NCBI GenBank assembly: GCA_014621425.1
Contig: JAANBB010000018.1
Coordinates: forward strand, 124,001-188,000
DNA: 64,000 nucleotides
Direction of reading: 5' to 3'
Source of the DNA: Cylindrodendrum hubeiense
Taxonomy: Eukaryota > Ascomycota > Sordariomycetes > Hypocreales > Nectriaceae
In this document: positions 22,482 through 34,557 of the stretch, one piece after another
Numbering within the stretch: the stretch's first letter is position 1
Layout of the letters: each line of letters begins with the position of its first letter
The notes under the pieces: model-generated
What the model was told of the DNA's origin: nothing
The model's input: only the letters and a program-made list of their open reading frames with translations
Database searches by the model: none
Made by a program: the position numbers and the translations under genes

Positions 22482-23793
22482 CTATTCTGTCTTCTTTTGC
22501 TCGCCCTCTCCCCACGTGGGATAATCGACATACCCATGCTCTCTAACCCCATCCCAGCTGCCGTAAAACCGACTTCGATCATATTCATTCAACGACTTGC
22601 CTAGTTGAAGTCTCTCAGGCAAGTCAGGATTACTGACGAACAATTTGGCAAAAGCTACAGCATCCCATTTCTTCTCTAGAACAGAGCCGACAACGTTTGT
22701 CGCGTCCCACCCTCCGCAACTAATGCTTGGGATGCCACTTTTCTTTAGAATGTCTCGGAAGTGTTCGTTGGAGACCTCAGGAAGGGTCCAGGAGCTGTTG
22801 AAGAGCTCGTTGTTGGCTTCTACTCGATCAAGCCTTGGCTCAATGAAGTGGACATAGGACAGCTTGTTGTCGCCCTGGTAGGTCGAAGCCAACTGAGAAC
22901 AAAGATGTGACCAAGTCTCTACCCGCTCGGCGCCGAATGTCTCATTATACAGACCCGTCGGCTCTAGACGGATGGCCACGTTTGAGGGCCCAACGGCGGA
23001 TGTAACCGCAGCCACCAAGTCGAGGGCAAATTTGCCTCGCGCTTGGGGAGAGCCACCGTAGGAGTCTGTGCGAGAATTGAGGTTTGAATGCAGGAATTGA
23101 TCGATAACTAGAGCGGGAAATCATTATCCTCCGTTCGTTTGAACATCATATGCGTCAATACAGCCAGAGGATTCACTTACGGTTACCATTGCCTCCGTTG
23201 ATCTCGACACCATCAAAACCAATACTTATAGCCGCCTCGGCCGCCTTGACAAAGTCTTGAGTTGTCTTGGCGATCTGATCCTCTGTCATTGCCACGGATG
23301 GGAAATCTCGATAGCGAATTTTCTCCTTGGTATCCGGTGTCCGAAACGGAAACGTCTCATCTGTCGACCAGGGCACTGAACTCGCACTGACGACTGGATG
23401 GCCCGTCATTTGAGGGATGGTGGCTCGCCCCGCATGCCACAGCTGCGCGTAGATGTAACCTCCTTTCGCGTGCACGCCTTGAACGACCTTCTTCCAGCCT
23501 TCATATTGAGACTCGTGAAATAGCCCCGGGACATTTGGCATGCCACTCGCTTCCAGCGAAGGAGGAATACCCTCGGTGATGAGGAGTCCGCCAGGTGACG
23601 CGCGTTGGCTATAGTAGCGGGCGACAAGATCATCCGCAAGCCAAGTACGGTTATCGACAGAGTCAGAGAGCGCCACGCCGCGATTGCGGGTCATAGGGGC
23701 CAGGACAACGCGATGGCTGAGCTCAATGCGCCCATTGGCAATGGCAAGAGGAGTAAACAGCTCGTTGGAAGACATTATGGCATCAATTGACAA
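22482..23793 (-). CDS. Old yellow enzyme homologue (NADH:flavin oxidoreductase) with altered active site
   Basis: Two exons (23181-23793 and 22482-23107; 73-nt intron) encode 412 residues. The TIM-barrel OYE family is clear from NELFTPLAIANGRIELSHRVVLAPMTR, here cut short as LFTPLAIANG and HRVVLAPMTRNR, plus AQLWHAGRA and RLEPTGLYN. In typical members the substrate-binding motif reads HGANGY or HSANGY; here it is NGGNGN, so the first His and the Tyr proton donor are both replaced by Asn. The exon junction falls two residues after this motif, and no alternative splice site restores His or Tyr. The protein may still bind FMN and a reduced nicotinamide, but its chemistry could differ. It lies tail-to-tail with the P450 gene. 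Confidence 0.87.
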
Positions 23794-24186
23794 AGGTCAA
23801 AACTGGGCGACGGAGTGCAAAATTAACGCTCACACGCCTCTTGCGTTCAATTATGAGGTTAGTCTCTATAACTCTAGGCGAAGAATATCCCACCGGGACG
23901 GAGAAGCTGGTTCCGAATTACGGAGTGCATGAGAGCACGCAATCGCCGTGGGGGATGAGGTAGCGCCTCCCGACCCGATGATTCCGATGCATTAGTCTTA
24001 TCGGACCCGGTTTACTCTCTGATAAATCGCTGCACTAGCCCACAAGGCGGCATTGCCTGCCTACATCCCGCATCGGCAGCGAGGCGGGATTGAAATTCCA
24101 CTGCCGACATCGACATCAGGATTGGGCCGTGATGCAGCCATTTTACGTAGTTCCCCACCAGCTTCCCCTCTGCAATATGTCAGGCC
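23794..24186. other. Intergenic space upstream of the OYE homologue
   Basis: This 393-bp stretch contains the promoter of the OYE gene and the 3' flank of the regulator gene. Nothing further is recognised. Confidence 0.4.
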
Positions 24187-26597
24187 CTATTGGTTGGGCA
24201 TTTGAGCCATGGACAACTCCATTCCGGGTGGAAAGTCGAGCAACGGCGTCAGGCCCGTGTTAGAACTGTAGGTATTGTAAGATGTTGATTCATTCCCCAA
24301 CTCAGTCGTCTGTGGCGGCCGATATTCGATCGTGTCGGCAAGACCCGAGGTCTCCGTCTCGGTCGCAAATTGACTGATGCCAACGGTGAAATCCTCACCC
24401 GTCATATCGGTGATTATCTTGGAAAACTCCTCGAAGCTGCAGTTGTCGACCTCGTACGGCACACTGGTCTGGATTAAATGGGCAGATGGGGCGAGCTCCT
24501 CTGTGAGCCCTGCCACAGCCTCGCGGGCTCTCCGCTCGGGCGCGTTGGATATTTGGTCAATGACCCTCTGTCGGATGACTTCGAATGCGTTGCGGTACTT
24601 CTTGGCGGACGGGACTCGCTCCGCAATCACAAATAAGATGATGCTGCAGTCGTGGATTCCGTTGCTGGTAGTCATGTCGAAGATTTCTTCTGGGGATATC
24701 CAGAAACAATAGACGAGCGTCAGGCCTACATAGATTCGTTAGTCAAATCGTTCATATTATTCCAGACCATATTGTCGTCACTTACCAGCCATGAATACGG
24801 TCTGGAGCGCCATGAGTGAGTAACCCACGGCGAGAGTTTGATGGAGCCGCTTGTAGGCGCCGCACACGCCAGCGCATGCTTTTGCGCATCCTTTTAAAAA
24901 TCGAGGTGCGACGTTGGTTTTTGAGATTTGGGGATAGAGCACTAAACGGATAACTTTGTAGTAGAAGACCAGCTGCGGGGAAAATGGTCAGTAATGTACT
25001 TGAAAGTGCTGAACAGAATACCTACATAGAAGTCATAGCCATCAAAGGGCAGATCGCCCACATCTTTGACTTGGCGTGTGTCCTGAGGGATCCTTGCTTT
25101 CCACTGTTCAAGTCGAGACAAAAACCCGTCAATGGTAGCGTCGTCGATCGTTATGTTTTGGTCGACTCTGTAAATGGTCTGTTGGATATCTGACTCTAGT
25201 TGTCTGAGCTGAGCGATGAGAATGAACGATGTCAATGATGTGCTCTTGGTAGGATTTCCTAATAGCGTTGACACGTGAGCCATCTGCTCTTCGGTGGTAT
25301 CCTCATTAATGTCAAGCGGGAGCTCAATGTCGATATCCCTATCAGAAATACCAAATGGCCTTCCCATTGGAATGGATATTTGCCGATCAAAGGCGTAGCA
25401 TGACCAGAACAGACGCTTGCGCAGCTCATTATCCATCGTCAATCGCGACATGGCCTTGGTCTGACGATGAAGTCCGTGGTCGATCGCGATGAGCAACGCA
25501 GTGCGGCTACACGCCCAGGCTCCGGCTCCAACAGGGTCGCGGAGGCAATAAATCGCCATCAGCATCAGCGCCTGGACGGTCCTGACATCGTTGAAGCCGA
25601 GAATACTGTCGAGGTTCTGCATGGCAGAAGCGTAGTGCCGCTTGACGTGGAAGGACCCAGACTCTCCCGTTGTCTCAATGAAGCGGCCCGCAGTGGCATA
25701 AACGAGATGGAGGATTGTGGTATCAAACACGTCGGTGAGCGCATGCCGTCTTCGGTGAACGTGCCGAGCCCAGACGGAATGGAGAACAGGCCATCGGGTC
25801 GCAATGTGCTTAAGATAGCCACCAAAGAGCCTATCAGCGACAAGCGATGGCATGTCTGCAAAATCAATGGGTTCAGGCGTGTCGATAGAGGAGGATGGCG
25901 AAGATTCTGGTGGCATGGGAGTGCGCGCCGCCATAGAAGGTAGCCGGGCGCGATGAAGTCCTCCGCCCGGGCCTAAGAAGTTGAATAGACGGCCTAAAGC
26001 GACGTGCGATGAAGCTCCCATGTATCCAGAGCCGTTGACATCCAGGGACAGGCTTCGCAATACTGAGACGACCGAGTCGGCGCCGTCCTTCCAGTCCAGT
26101 ACAGTCTCATCGGGATCGGATGGCTCGGTTATCTCGATGTCTGAGCTGGAGTGATTCCTCTTGCTCTTGTTCTCAGACATAGCGCTCTCCGCGCCGACCG
26201 AAGTGCTAATGCTCGATGCTTCTGTCGATTTCCAATGGTCACTGCTCAAGTCGGCCATGCCCTGCGTCGCAAGGAAGCTCTCCAGCTCGGCTACGCGGCG
26301 CTCCAGGGCTTTGATGTACCAATTCTTGCCAAACGGCATAGGTCGTTGAGGCACGACATACTCGCAGTTGTGGTTGGTCGATTTGCACTTGCTGCAGGGC
26401 TGGATGCCGTCGCACTTTTGCTTCCTCGTCTTGCACCTCTGACAGGCCAACGTCACTCTCGACCGCTTACCTCGGATCGACTCGTCGTCTTGCTCCGCAT
26501 CTAGCTCACTGGGTTGTGATGTCCACACCGGGAACTGGGTTGGGAGTTGGCCGATGGCAGAGCCATGTTGTTGCTCGGGTGTGGCCTCCAGAGTCAT
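24187..26597 (-). CDS. Zn2Cys6 transcription factor with fungal-specific domain
   Basis: Three exons (25026-26597, 24786-24972, 24187-24725) encode 765 residues. The DNA-binding domain has six Cys between residues 52 and 78 in the order CQRCKTRKQKC then CSKCKSTNHNC, after a basic RGKRSR stretch, with a short coiled-coil-like helix (KALERRVAELESFL) behind it for dimer formation. The middle homology region (about 240-520) carries YATAGRFIE, LMLMAIYCLRDP and RKRLFWSCYAFDRQISIPMGRP, as in the fungal transcription factor domain. Exons 2 and 3 add hydrophobic helices and an acidic, Thr-rich tail. It would act in the nucleus and is a good candidate regulator for the oxygenase genes next to it. Confidence 0.88.
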
Positions 26598-27646
26598 GGT
26601 GCTGTGATGTAGATCCTCGGCCTGACATTGATAATGTCAAAACTGCACGGAGCAAGTGAATCATGGGGCGTGACAGTGATCCGGGTCGAAACCTGGGGAA
26701 CTGATAAGACACATCTTGCCTCCCGCCATGATTGGTTGCGATAAGTTGCCGGTGGGAGTGATGGATAAGCTAACATCTGGCTGTCTTATCTTGGTGAGTG
26801 ATCATGTTCGAGTCAGATGCACCACGACGACTATGGGGATTTGGTTCCTCGATCAACTACACTGATGATGGGTGTGTTTATCAAAAATGCCCATAACGGA
26901 AGTTTAGAGGACGGATACTAAGTTGTGTCTCGAGGGGCGGAGATCCACTTCACCAGTCAATCCTGGTAGCCACATCATGGGGCATCGGGCGGGATCATGC
27001 AGCAATAGGGCTAAGCGGATTAGTTATTCTGAATACCCCTGATTAAACATCTGATGAGTCCCTCGGAGCTGCCGCTGGAAATTCCCCATGCACGCAAGGC
27101 GTGATACGAGCACAGGTACTCCTGGGCAATTTTGCATAATGTCACAGCTCACAGTTCGTATCCGTGCTGTCCGTGTGCAGATGGAAGCTCCACCTCAACC
27201 CAACGAATGTTACGAAGGCAGTGACCTGGTTGGTTTCGGTCCATGGGCCGAAGAATCCACAATTGCCGTGTTTGCGGGGCTTCACAGCTTGAACAGCAAC
27301 AGCCAACTTCACGCGGCGGAGAAACTCAAGTTGGCCGAGAGGGTTGGGCGCTTGTGGCCATCTTTGCCCGTATCGAGTGGATCGTCCCATCTCTTCTGCA
27401 CGTGGGTGGTGACGATAAGGTGTGAAACCGGGACGTTGGTCCATCCACTAGCAATCTCGGAATGAAAGAGTGGGATGTATTTTCAGCTGTACTTCGGATT
27501 CCGGGTGCTTCGCGCACCGACGAGGGCTTTGTATGCATTCTAACTCACGGACGTTTTGTCGTCTTCTTTAATAGTTGACCTGCGTCTTCTTCCCTCATTC
27601 GATCTTCCTTCTTTCATCCCACCCACGTCTTTCGTTAATATTCATC
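26598..27646. other. Divergent intergenic region
   Basis: About 1.05 kb between the regulator and cutinase genes. Open frames on both strands at 27088-27465 mirror each other and match no family I know. Two pyrimidine-rich stretches near 27570-27645 lead into the cutinase start. Confidence 0.45.
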
Positions 27647-29056
27647 ATGAAACAGTCATTCGCTCTCCCCATTCTGCTCGCTGCCAGCACCCAGGCTAGC
27701 ACCATCGCCGTCCGCGCCGACGACTGCAAAGATGTGCACATCTTCCTCGCCCGTGGAAACAACGAGCCCTACCCCGGCCGTCAGGGCAAGCTGGTCAACG
27801 CCATCTGCAACGGCTTGAGCAGCTGCGACTACGAGGACATCAAGTTCTACAACCCTGGCAACTCCAACTACTGCAACGCTGTGTATGAGGGTGCCACCAA
27901 CGGACTTGCTCAGATCACCGCCTACAACCAGAAGTGCCCCGACTCGAAGCTCGTCGTCAGTGGCTACTCTCAGGGTGCCGATGTTGTTGGAGATATCCTG
28001 GGTGGAGGTGGCGGCAAGATCTTCGGCTGCACCCAGAAGGCCAACACCGGGTTCGATGCCAAGTCTCGACCCGCGAACAAGAGTGAGTTGCACCGCGTAT
28101 TACCAGTCGGATGGAGAGACTGTTTGCTGACAACCGTATTTGTAGTTGCCGCCGCCTTGGTCTTCGGTGATGTTCGCCACACTGGCAACCAGGCCTACGG
28201 CGCACTGGACGGTGCCAGCCACGACGGTGTTGCGCCCCGCACACCCGAGATGCTCAAGAACCTGAATTCGTATGGAGCTGCTCTTAGATCCTACTGCGCT
28301 AAGGGTGATCCCATCTGCGCCAAGGGTTCCACCGTCGCGGACCACCTGAACTACTTCGACTTGTATACGGATGTGGCTGCTGAGTGGGTTCACGAGCGCC
28401 TCAGGGCCGTCGATAGTGACTCGGCCGAGTCTACTTCCTCCAAGGTCAAGACGACCGCCAAGGCGACCGCCACTTCCACGGCCAAGTCCGGGTATGCGAC
28501 CATCTCCATCCACCACGGGTCCAACAGCACCATCACTGGTTCTGGTCCGTTCTACACCAACCCCGAGGGTTCCTCTGCCACTGAGGCCGTCACCGTGCCC
28601 GCCTACGGCCACGACTCCGAGACCATCACCTACAAGCCCGAGGTTATGACTACTGTGGTCACCAAGTATGCAACTGTCACTTCAGATTGCCCGTCCAAGG
28701 GAGCTGTCTACACCGAGTATAAGACCGTCTCTGTTGAGTGCCCCATTTGCGAGTATGTCTCCAAGACGGCCACCGGCCACTCTGAACCCAGTGCCACCGG
28801 TGCTGAGCACACCAAGCCTGCTGGCGGATATCCCTCCCAACCTGCCTGGGCCACTCAGACAAACTCCAAGCCCAGCGCGACTGGATACCACCCGGGCAAC
28901 AACGCCACCGCCAGCCACTACGCCCCTGGACCATCATCTTCCGCTCATTCCACCCCAGTCCCCAGCGTGCCGGTTGTGGGTGCTAGCGCGGCTTCTATGT
29001 ATCTTCCCCAACTTACGGGTGTGATCTTTGCCATTGCTGCAGTCTTGGCCTTCTAA
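27647..29056 (+). CDS. Secreted cutinase-like esterase (CE5) with a GPI-type tail
   Basis: Exons 27647-28082 and 28146-29056 encode 448 residues. A signal peptide covers about residues 1-23. The cutinase fold has VHIFLARGNNEP, the nucleophile GYSQG (Ser108), a GDPIC segment (Asp200) and DHLNYF (His212), with paired cysteines typical of the family. After residue 225 comes a Ser/Thr/Pro-rich linker of about 190 residues and then a hydrophobic C-terminus (TGVIFAIAAVLAF), as in GPI-anchored wall proteins. The 63-nt intron (GTGAGT...TTTGTAG) has a length divisible by three and no stop, so unspliced RNA would add 21 residues. The enzyme likely hydrolyses cutin-like or acetyl ester bonds at the cell surface. 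Confidence 0.88.
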   Translation: MKQSFALPILLAASTQASTIAVRADDCKDVHIFLARGNNEPYPGRQGKLVNAICNGLSSCDYEDIKFYNPGNSNYCNAVYEGATNGLAQITAYNQKCPDSKLVVSGYSQGADVVGDILGGGGGKIFGCTQKANTGFDAKSRPANKSELHRVLPVGWRDCLLTTVFVVAAALVFGDVRHTGNQAYGALDGASHDGVAPRTPEMLKNLNSYGAALRSYCAKGDPICAKGSTVADHLNYFDLYTDVAAEWVHERLRAVDSDSAESTSSKVKTTAKATATSTAKSGYATISIHHGSNSTITGSGPFYTNPEGSSATEAVTVPAYGHDSETITYKPEVMTTVVTKYATVTSDCPSKGAVYTEYKTVSVECPICEYVSKTATGHSEPSATGAEHTKPAGGYPSQPAWATQTNSKPSATGYHPGNNATASHYAPGPSSSAHSTPVPSVPVVGASAASMYLPQLTGVIFAIAAVLAF

Positions 29057-29896
29057 GTAGCGAGTGTAAAATGGCAAAGGGCACAAGCTTTTTTCTTCCT
29101 TTTTTTCTTTTTCTTTTTGTAAATAGTATCAACATTTAGCTACTTAGTAATACATCTCTGTCCGTGTAAAATACTACATAGATAGCTCGAGCTATTGAAC
29201 TGATGTTGATTGTCATTAGCTGGAATGCTCGCGTGTGCGCTATTACCGTCGCGCTAGCATTACACTGCAATTGATAGCCTACCTGCAATTGATGTTATGG
29301 AGAGGGCGCTCTAGGATGACCAGGTTTGGATTACTGAAGGCTCTCATTGAAATATCCCGCGCATGCAAAAAAATTGATTATCATCACTTCCCTTCGATCA
29401 TCACTTCCTGACAATGAGTGCGAGTGACAATCTCACAGTACCCAATGACTGGATGACTCTCGTTTGAATTCTCTAGTAATACAGACAGTGTCCATGACAT
29501 TTCTAAACAATAGCTCGAACACCGACGAGATTGGACAGAAGAATGGCGATGCTTCTTTGTTTGGCAAAAGGAATCCATTTCCCTGTGACCCCCCTTAGTA
29601 CAACGCGAAGTTTTTTTTTTACGATTAGTATTCTTTTACTTCAGAACATAGCGTGGGAGTTTTTCAAGATTTGCGCTCTTGGTGCTAACCGAAAACAGCC
29701 TTGGCTTTTACTTGCTGCGTGGTGTTGAAGTAGAGCAGGCTATGCGACTAATGACAGCATAAATATCACTAGGGTCTAGTATACGATTCTCGATCCAATC
29801 CGTCACCGCCGTTTGTAAAAACTATATTTTTAAGCTCCGGGCATAATCAAGAAAAAGAAAGCGAGTTTAGAGAAAGAAATAGCACCAAAGATAACC
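29057..29896. other. Intergenic space between convergent genes
   Basis: This 840-bp stretch includes a pyrimidine-rich 3' flank of the cutinase gene (29092-29120) and a T9 run near 29610. No gene, tRNA or repeat element is recognised. Confidence 0.4.
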
Positions 29897-32800
29897 TTAG
29901 AGCTGCATCTCATTTTCGTCTTCACCACCGGGTACCATGTCCGCGTCCAGCGGAAACTGCCGGAAATCCCAGGTTGTCGGGTCTATCAAGCCCATAGACA
30001 AAGAGTTGCATGCCTGTTCACGTCCTCTTAACAACTCTGCAATGTCAAAACGTTGATTCCTCTCGGCAAACCGGATTGCCCTCGAGAACCCGCGCGCCCC
30101 GGGCATCGCGCCCCAATCGAGAAGCAGCCGCACCAAGCTTATTCTTCCATATTCACTCGCCCCCTCAATAGCGGTCCTGCCCTTTTTTAGAGCCGCCGGG
30201 GCATTGACGTCAGCGTTATGGGTGAGGAGGACTCTGACAATCTGGATGTCTCCAGAAAGTACAGCACCCTGCAGAGCTGTGACTCCGCCTGCCTTTGCAG
30301 GAGGTGCATTGACGTCAGCCCCGTGCTGCAACAGAAGTGCAACGATCTTGGCGTTTGGTTTATGTGAGACTGCTGCTTGCAGAGCAGTGCGGCCGTATTG
30401 GTTTCCGGCTGGGGCATTGACTTCTGCGTGATTTTGTAGAAGAAGTGTCACTGTCTCCTCAGTGCTTGGATACTCTTCATGTCGAAAATAGTATGGACAA
30501 AAAGGATCTATGGCTGCCTGCAGAGCTGTGCGACCTCCAAAGTCCTCGGAAGCCGGGTCGTTGATGTTGGCATTATGCCTGAGGAGAAGCTGCATCGCTT
30601 CCATGTTATGAAGTGCCGCTGCAGTCTGAAGTGGCGTCATATTCCCAGCTAATTCATCTCGCCCCTCAATGGCTGCCTTGGCTTTGAGTGCTAGCTCGAG
30701 GCATTCCATTTGCGATGCCCGGACTAGCTGATGCAGAACCGTACAGTCCGTGCCATTAGTACGATTGACCGGTGCCCCATGCGCGAGTAACTTTTTGAAG
30801 ATGCCAATTCGTTCGTCATTGGATCTGTCACGTTCTGGTCCATTGGAAGGGTCACGTGCCCAACCACTAGCTGCCGCTTCCAGTAGGGTGAGGATCCCAC
30901 CTTCGGCCGGAGGTGCTGTGGTTTTAGCCCCGGCTTCGATCAAACAATCCACCAGCTGGACATTTCCTCCTCGAGCTGCCGCCTGAAGTGCCGTTAACTG
31001 ATGGGGGTTTGCGGGTAAGTTGACATCCGCCCCCCGTTCAAGTAGATAATGCACAAGTGCAACATGGTCCCCCTCCCCGTCTCTCGGGCCCCACATCGAG
31101 GCTCCATCGGCAGCAGCTTGTAGAGCACTTCGGCCAAATACTCCGTAGGCATTGACGTCGACCCCTGCATCAATTAAAAGGCCACATTCGCCAATCAATC
31201 CTCTCATTGCATATTGCGCTAACGCAGTTGGACCGGTCAGGTTTACTTTAAACCCTAATCGAAACATGGTGGAAAGACACTCAAGGGAGCTTCCCACTAG
31301 GGCGCGCGAGAACCATCTGTCGGTTACATTCGCCCCGGCCTTGATCAGGAGATAGATCATGTCTGAAGACCTGAAGTCCATATCATCGTGGAGAGCCAGG
31401 GCAATAGGGTGCTCAAACTTATACAATTTGTTCTCCTCGTCCGAATCTTCATCACTCTGTTCATCCTCGTCATCCTCGTCATCCTCGTCATTCTCGCCAT
31501 TCTCTTCCTGCTCATCTGACTCTTCATCAAACTTGTAAGGGTCATAGCCATCTTGAGAACGACGATATCCAAGTGCATTTGGGTCTACACCTCGGTGCAA
31601 AAGTGTCCTCACCGCCTTCAGGTTCCCCATTTTGATTGCGGCACACAATCCAGCCTCCAGAACCTCGTGTTGAACGATGTCATGCTTGAGGAGGAATTGA
31701 GCCAGTGAGCTATTACCGACTTCAGCTGCATCCACAAGAAGCAATGGATTTACTGCTGTGCCTGAATTTATGTTCGATTCCATACACTCTGTGAGCAACC
31801 TGTACATGCTCTCCGACCTTTCTTTCGCCAAAGCATAGAGAGTAGACCCTTCGATTTGTAGCTCATGAGATATCTCAGCACCTTTTTCCAGCAATAGCTT
31901 TACCATACTGTGGTTTGAGATTCTCACAGCTTCAACCAGTGCTGATCTATCATCCCTGATACCAAACCGTTTGTTGACTTCTGCCCCAGCATCGATGAGG
32001 TAACTGAGTATATCCGTGGAGCCGCCACGAACAGCGCCACCCAATGGTGTAATTTCATCGCCGACAGGGTATTCTTTTATGTAGCCGATACTAACGTGTC
32101 GATCTAAATGATTCGCGTTGGCACCGCTGGTGACTAGGAGCTTGACTGCCTCCAAATTTTTGGATTCCGCGACATGGGCGAGCAATCTTCCGCCTACTGA
32201 ACCTGAGAGTGTGCAGCCATCTGCCGCTTGAATGAGCTTAATAGTTTCAAGCGGGTGGCTCATGATAAAAAAATCATTACGATCGCGTCTAATGGTCTCA
32301 AGATAGGAGCGGTAGCGATCGTGCTTGATGAAATGAGCTTGGTCAACGATGGCGGTAAGAACTTTTGTGACGAATGCACTCGCCATATTTGAGGGTCTCT
32401 TATGTAAAAGCTCATAGAGTCCAACAACAAGGCCTTTATTGATTATCCATTCGATGAAGCTCAAAAGTTGATCTCCGGTCAGGAATTCGTTCAAGGTGAG
32501 GCATATAACGACAGAGAGCATTTGATCAAGTGAATCCTGGTTGTTGCCGCCAAAGCGAAGTCGTCCTCCCCCGTTAGTGTCTGTAAGAACATTCTCTAAC
32601 AGGTTTGCCGTAGACTTCAGGTGCTCAAGCTCTGGTTCCAGGGTGGTTAATTGCCATGCAAGCCATCCAGGTTCCCCCATCGGCACTCTCGCGTCAGTAT
32701 GATCCCAGACAGGCCCCAAAGCCCCAATATCTAAGCTGACAGCATTGCGATGGTTGAACCCAGACGTTAGCATGTTGATTTCTGGTGGTCTGCGTTAGTA

Positions 32801-33781
32801 AACCTAGAAGATGCGCATCTGTGAAGAGTCGCCAAATACCTGGAGACACCCAGACTGGTTCCAATGGCGCTTTGATGAGACTGTTTACACCTGGTGTCTG
32901 TGGAGGCTTTGTTGGTGAGACACAAATTGCAAAAAGAGAAGATTCTCCTGTTTGGCGTGGGGCTCCTTTTTGAGCATGAAATGAACGGGTTTCCATAACG
33001 GTCTGAGTAGCCATCGCGTCCTCTTGCAAAGATGCTGACGACTCTGAGTCGAGATTCCTTGGATGAGCGAGTCCAAGAGCGTCTGTAAAAGAAGAGCAGG
33101 TAGGATTGACCAGATTGACTGGCGGAGGTGTGCTGAAATCGAGCTCGATGTCTGCCATGTGAATGCCCATACTGCTCTCGAAACCTCCATTTTCTGGCCC
33201 TATTTGAGTCATCATAGGCAGATCAACGAGCACATCAGCATTCTCCGCGGCAACTGGAATTAACTCAGAATTCTCTCCTGTCGACTGAATGACCTCTTGC
33301 GAAGTTAAAGTGCGAATTTCAACTCGATGTCGACCATAGGTTTCGATGCCCAAGTCTGCCAGATTTTTCAATCAGCCAGAGTCTCAGAATCATGCGAATA
33401 ATCACTTACCGACATTAGTCGATGGTAAATCTATTTGATCTTTGCCATAGAGCCTAAGCGCTCTCTTGACACGTTCTGGATCTTGCCGTCGACCATATAG
33501 ATACACATCAGAGGCTATGCCTTGGGCTCTTCGTTTGCGAATTTCGCTGGCAACCACTTGCCACTCGCCAGCGCGTAACTTCTTCCGGCCATTGAACTTC
33601 GTCTTAAACTGTCGTATCCTTTCGATTTGTGAGCCCCTGGTGTTCAATGGAGCGAGAGAACTTACGTGATAGCGAGGCTATGTTTCTCATTGAGGAATTC
33701 AATAGTCTCCTCGGCGCTCTTGCCATCCTCTATGTACAGCTTGGTAGCTTCGCGTTCATACTGAGACCAGTTCACGGGCAT
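29897..33781 (-). CDS. Clr5-domain ankyrin repeat protein
   Basis: Four exons (33666-33781, 33410-33618, 32840-33355, 29897-32781) encode 1241 residues. The first 60 residues form a Clr5-type domain: NWSQYEREATKLYIEDGKS leads into a conserved RQFKTKFNG end, rebuilt across the first intron (47 nt). A low-complexity region follows, then a leucine-rich helical segment, and from about residue 480 a long series of ankyrin repeats with repeated signatures such as GRTALQAA, TPLQTAAAL and VRLLLDWGA. An acidic insert (about 25 Glu/Asp within 40 residues) interrupts the array, encoded near 31430-31535. Clr5 domains occur at the N-terminus of many fungal ankyrin or STAND-like proteins and may bind DNA or protein; the function here is unknown. 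Confidence 0.85.
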
Positions 33782-34459
33782 GGTAGGTTGGAGAACTCGG
33801 GTTTGATAGTGGATAAAATGGGAATCGATCGGTGAGTTGTTGAAGAAGTTGAAAAGCAGAATGTAAGTCAGAAATATTGTTGTCTGTCGTCGATGGAGGT
33901 GGAAGTACATGTAGCTGGTAGCAGGGTCTTTTTGCAGTCTATCGCTTCGATCTACAGAGGTTGTTTTTGTCAGGTAGGTTCTTTTTGTTGGGTCGGCTCT
34001 TTTTGTCGGGCTGGGCCTTTTACTCAGGAGGCGATTGGTCGCCTTATTTTCATGCAACATCCAAAACGCCACATACGCATGAATTGGTCAGTAAGTTGTA
34101 ATTTGCACATCTGCCTGGAATTGATGACGTGTTACTTACTACTGACGTACTGGTACCTCGCAGTTAGCATTTATTATGGAAAAGTGACAGATTCGTTGTC
34201 ACCGCATTTGATCAAGGAGGTATTGGCCCTCAATTGAGTTGGGATTCTGATTATAGATCTAGGATGTCTCTGATCTCTCTTCTCTTGTTCGGAGTGTTTG
34301 GGTCGGTCTTAAGCCTCTAAATAAAGTCCCATTATCGGTTTATCACAGTTTGATACATATCCAGTCATAATACTGTCATACAGTGCCGCAAAATAACAAG
34401 CAATAGCTCCAGACTTTATGAAACCATCTCATTCTGGAATCATATGAAACCTATGTCCA
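33782..34459. other. Promoter side of the Clr5-ankyrin gene
   Basis: The stretch at 33955-34025 has three loose copies of a GGTTCTTTTTGTYGGG-like word. It may be leader sequence of the Clr5-ankyrin gene. No separate gene is supported. Confidence 0.4.
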
Positions 34460-34467
34460 AATTTAAA
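34460..34467 (+). repeat. Left target-site duplication of the transposon
   Basis: AATTTAAA lies directly before the left inverted terminus and is repeated exactly at 35051-35058 directly after the right one. Confidence 0.85.
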
Positions 34468-34557
34468 GGCAATTGCTAGACGGGCATGACGTTTTGCTAC
34501 ACGGGCATGATCTTACACGGGTATGACTTTTCCACCACTCTCATTGGCTTAAAAATA
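34468..34557 (+). repeat. Left terminal inverted repeat
   Basis: About 90 bp that match the right end in inverted order with scattered differences. It contains three spaced copies of an ACGGGYATGA word. Confidence 0.8.

Noticed and set aside
27088..27465. Overlapping open frames on both strands upstream of the cutinase gene
   Set aside because: They mirror each other, have no recognised domain, and no splice or promoter signals favour one.
33955..34025. Three T-rich GGTTCTTTTTGT-like words as a tandem repeat
   Set aside because: Copies are short and imperfect; it is probably just a pyrimidine-rich leader.
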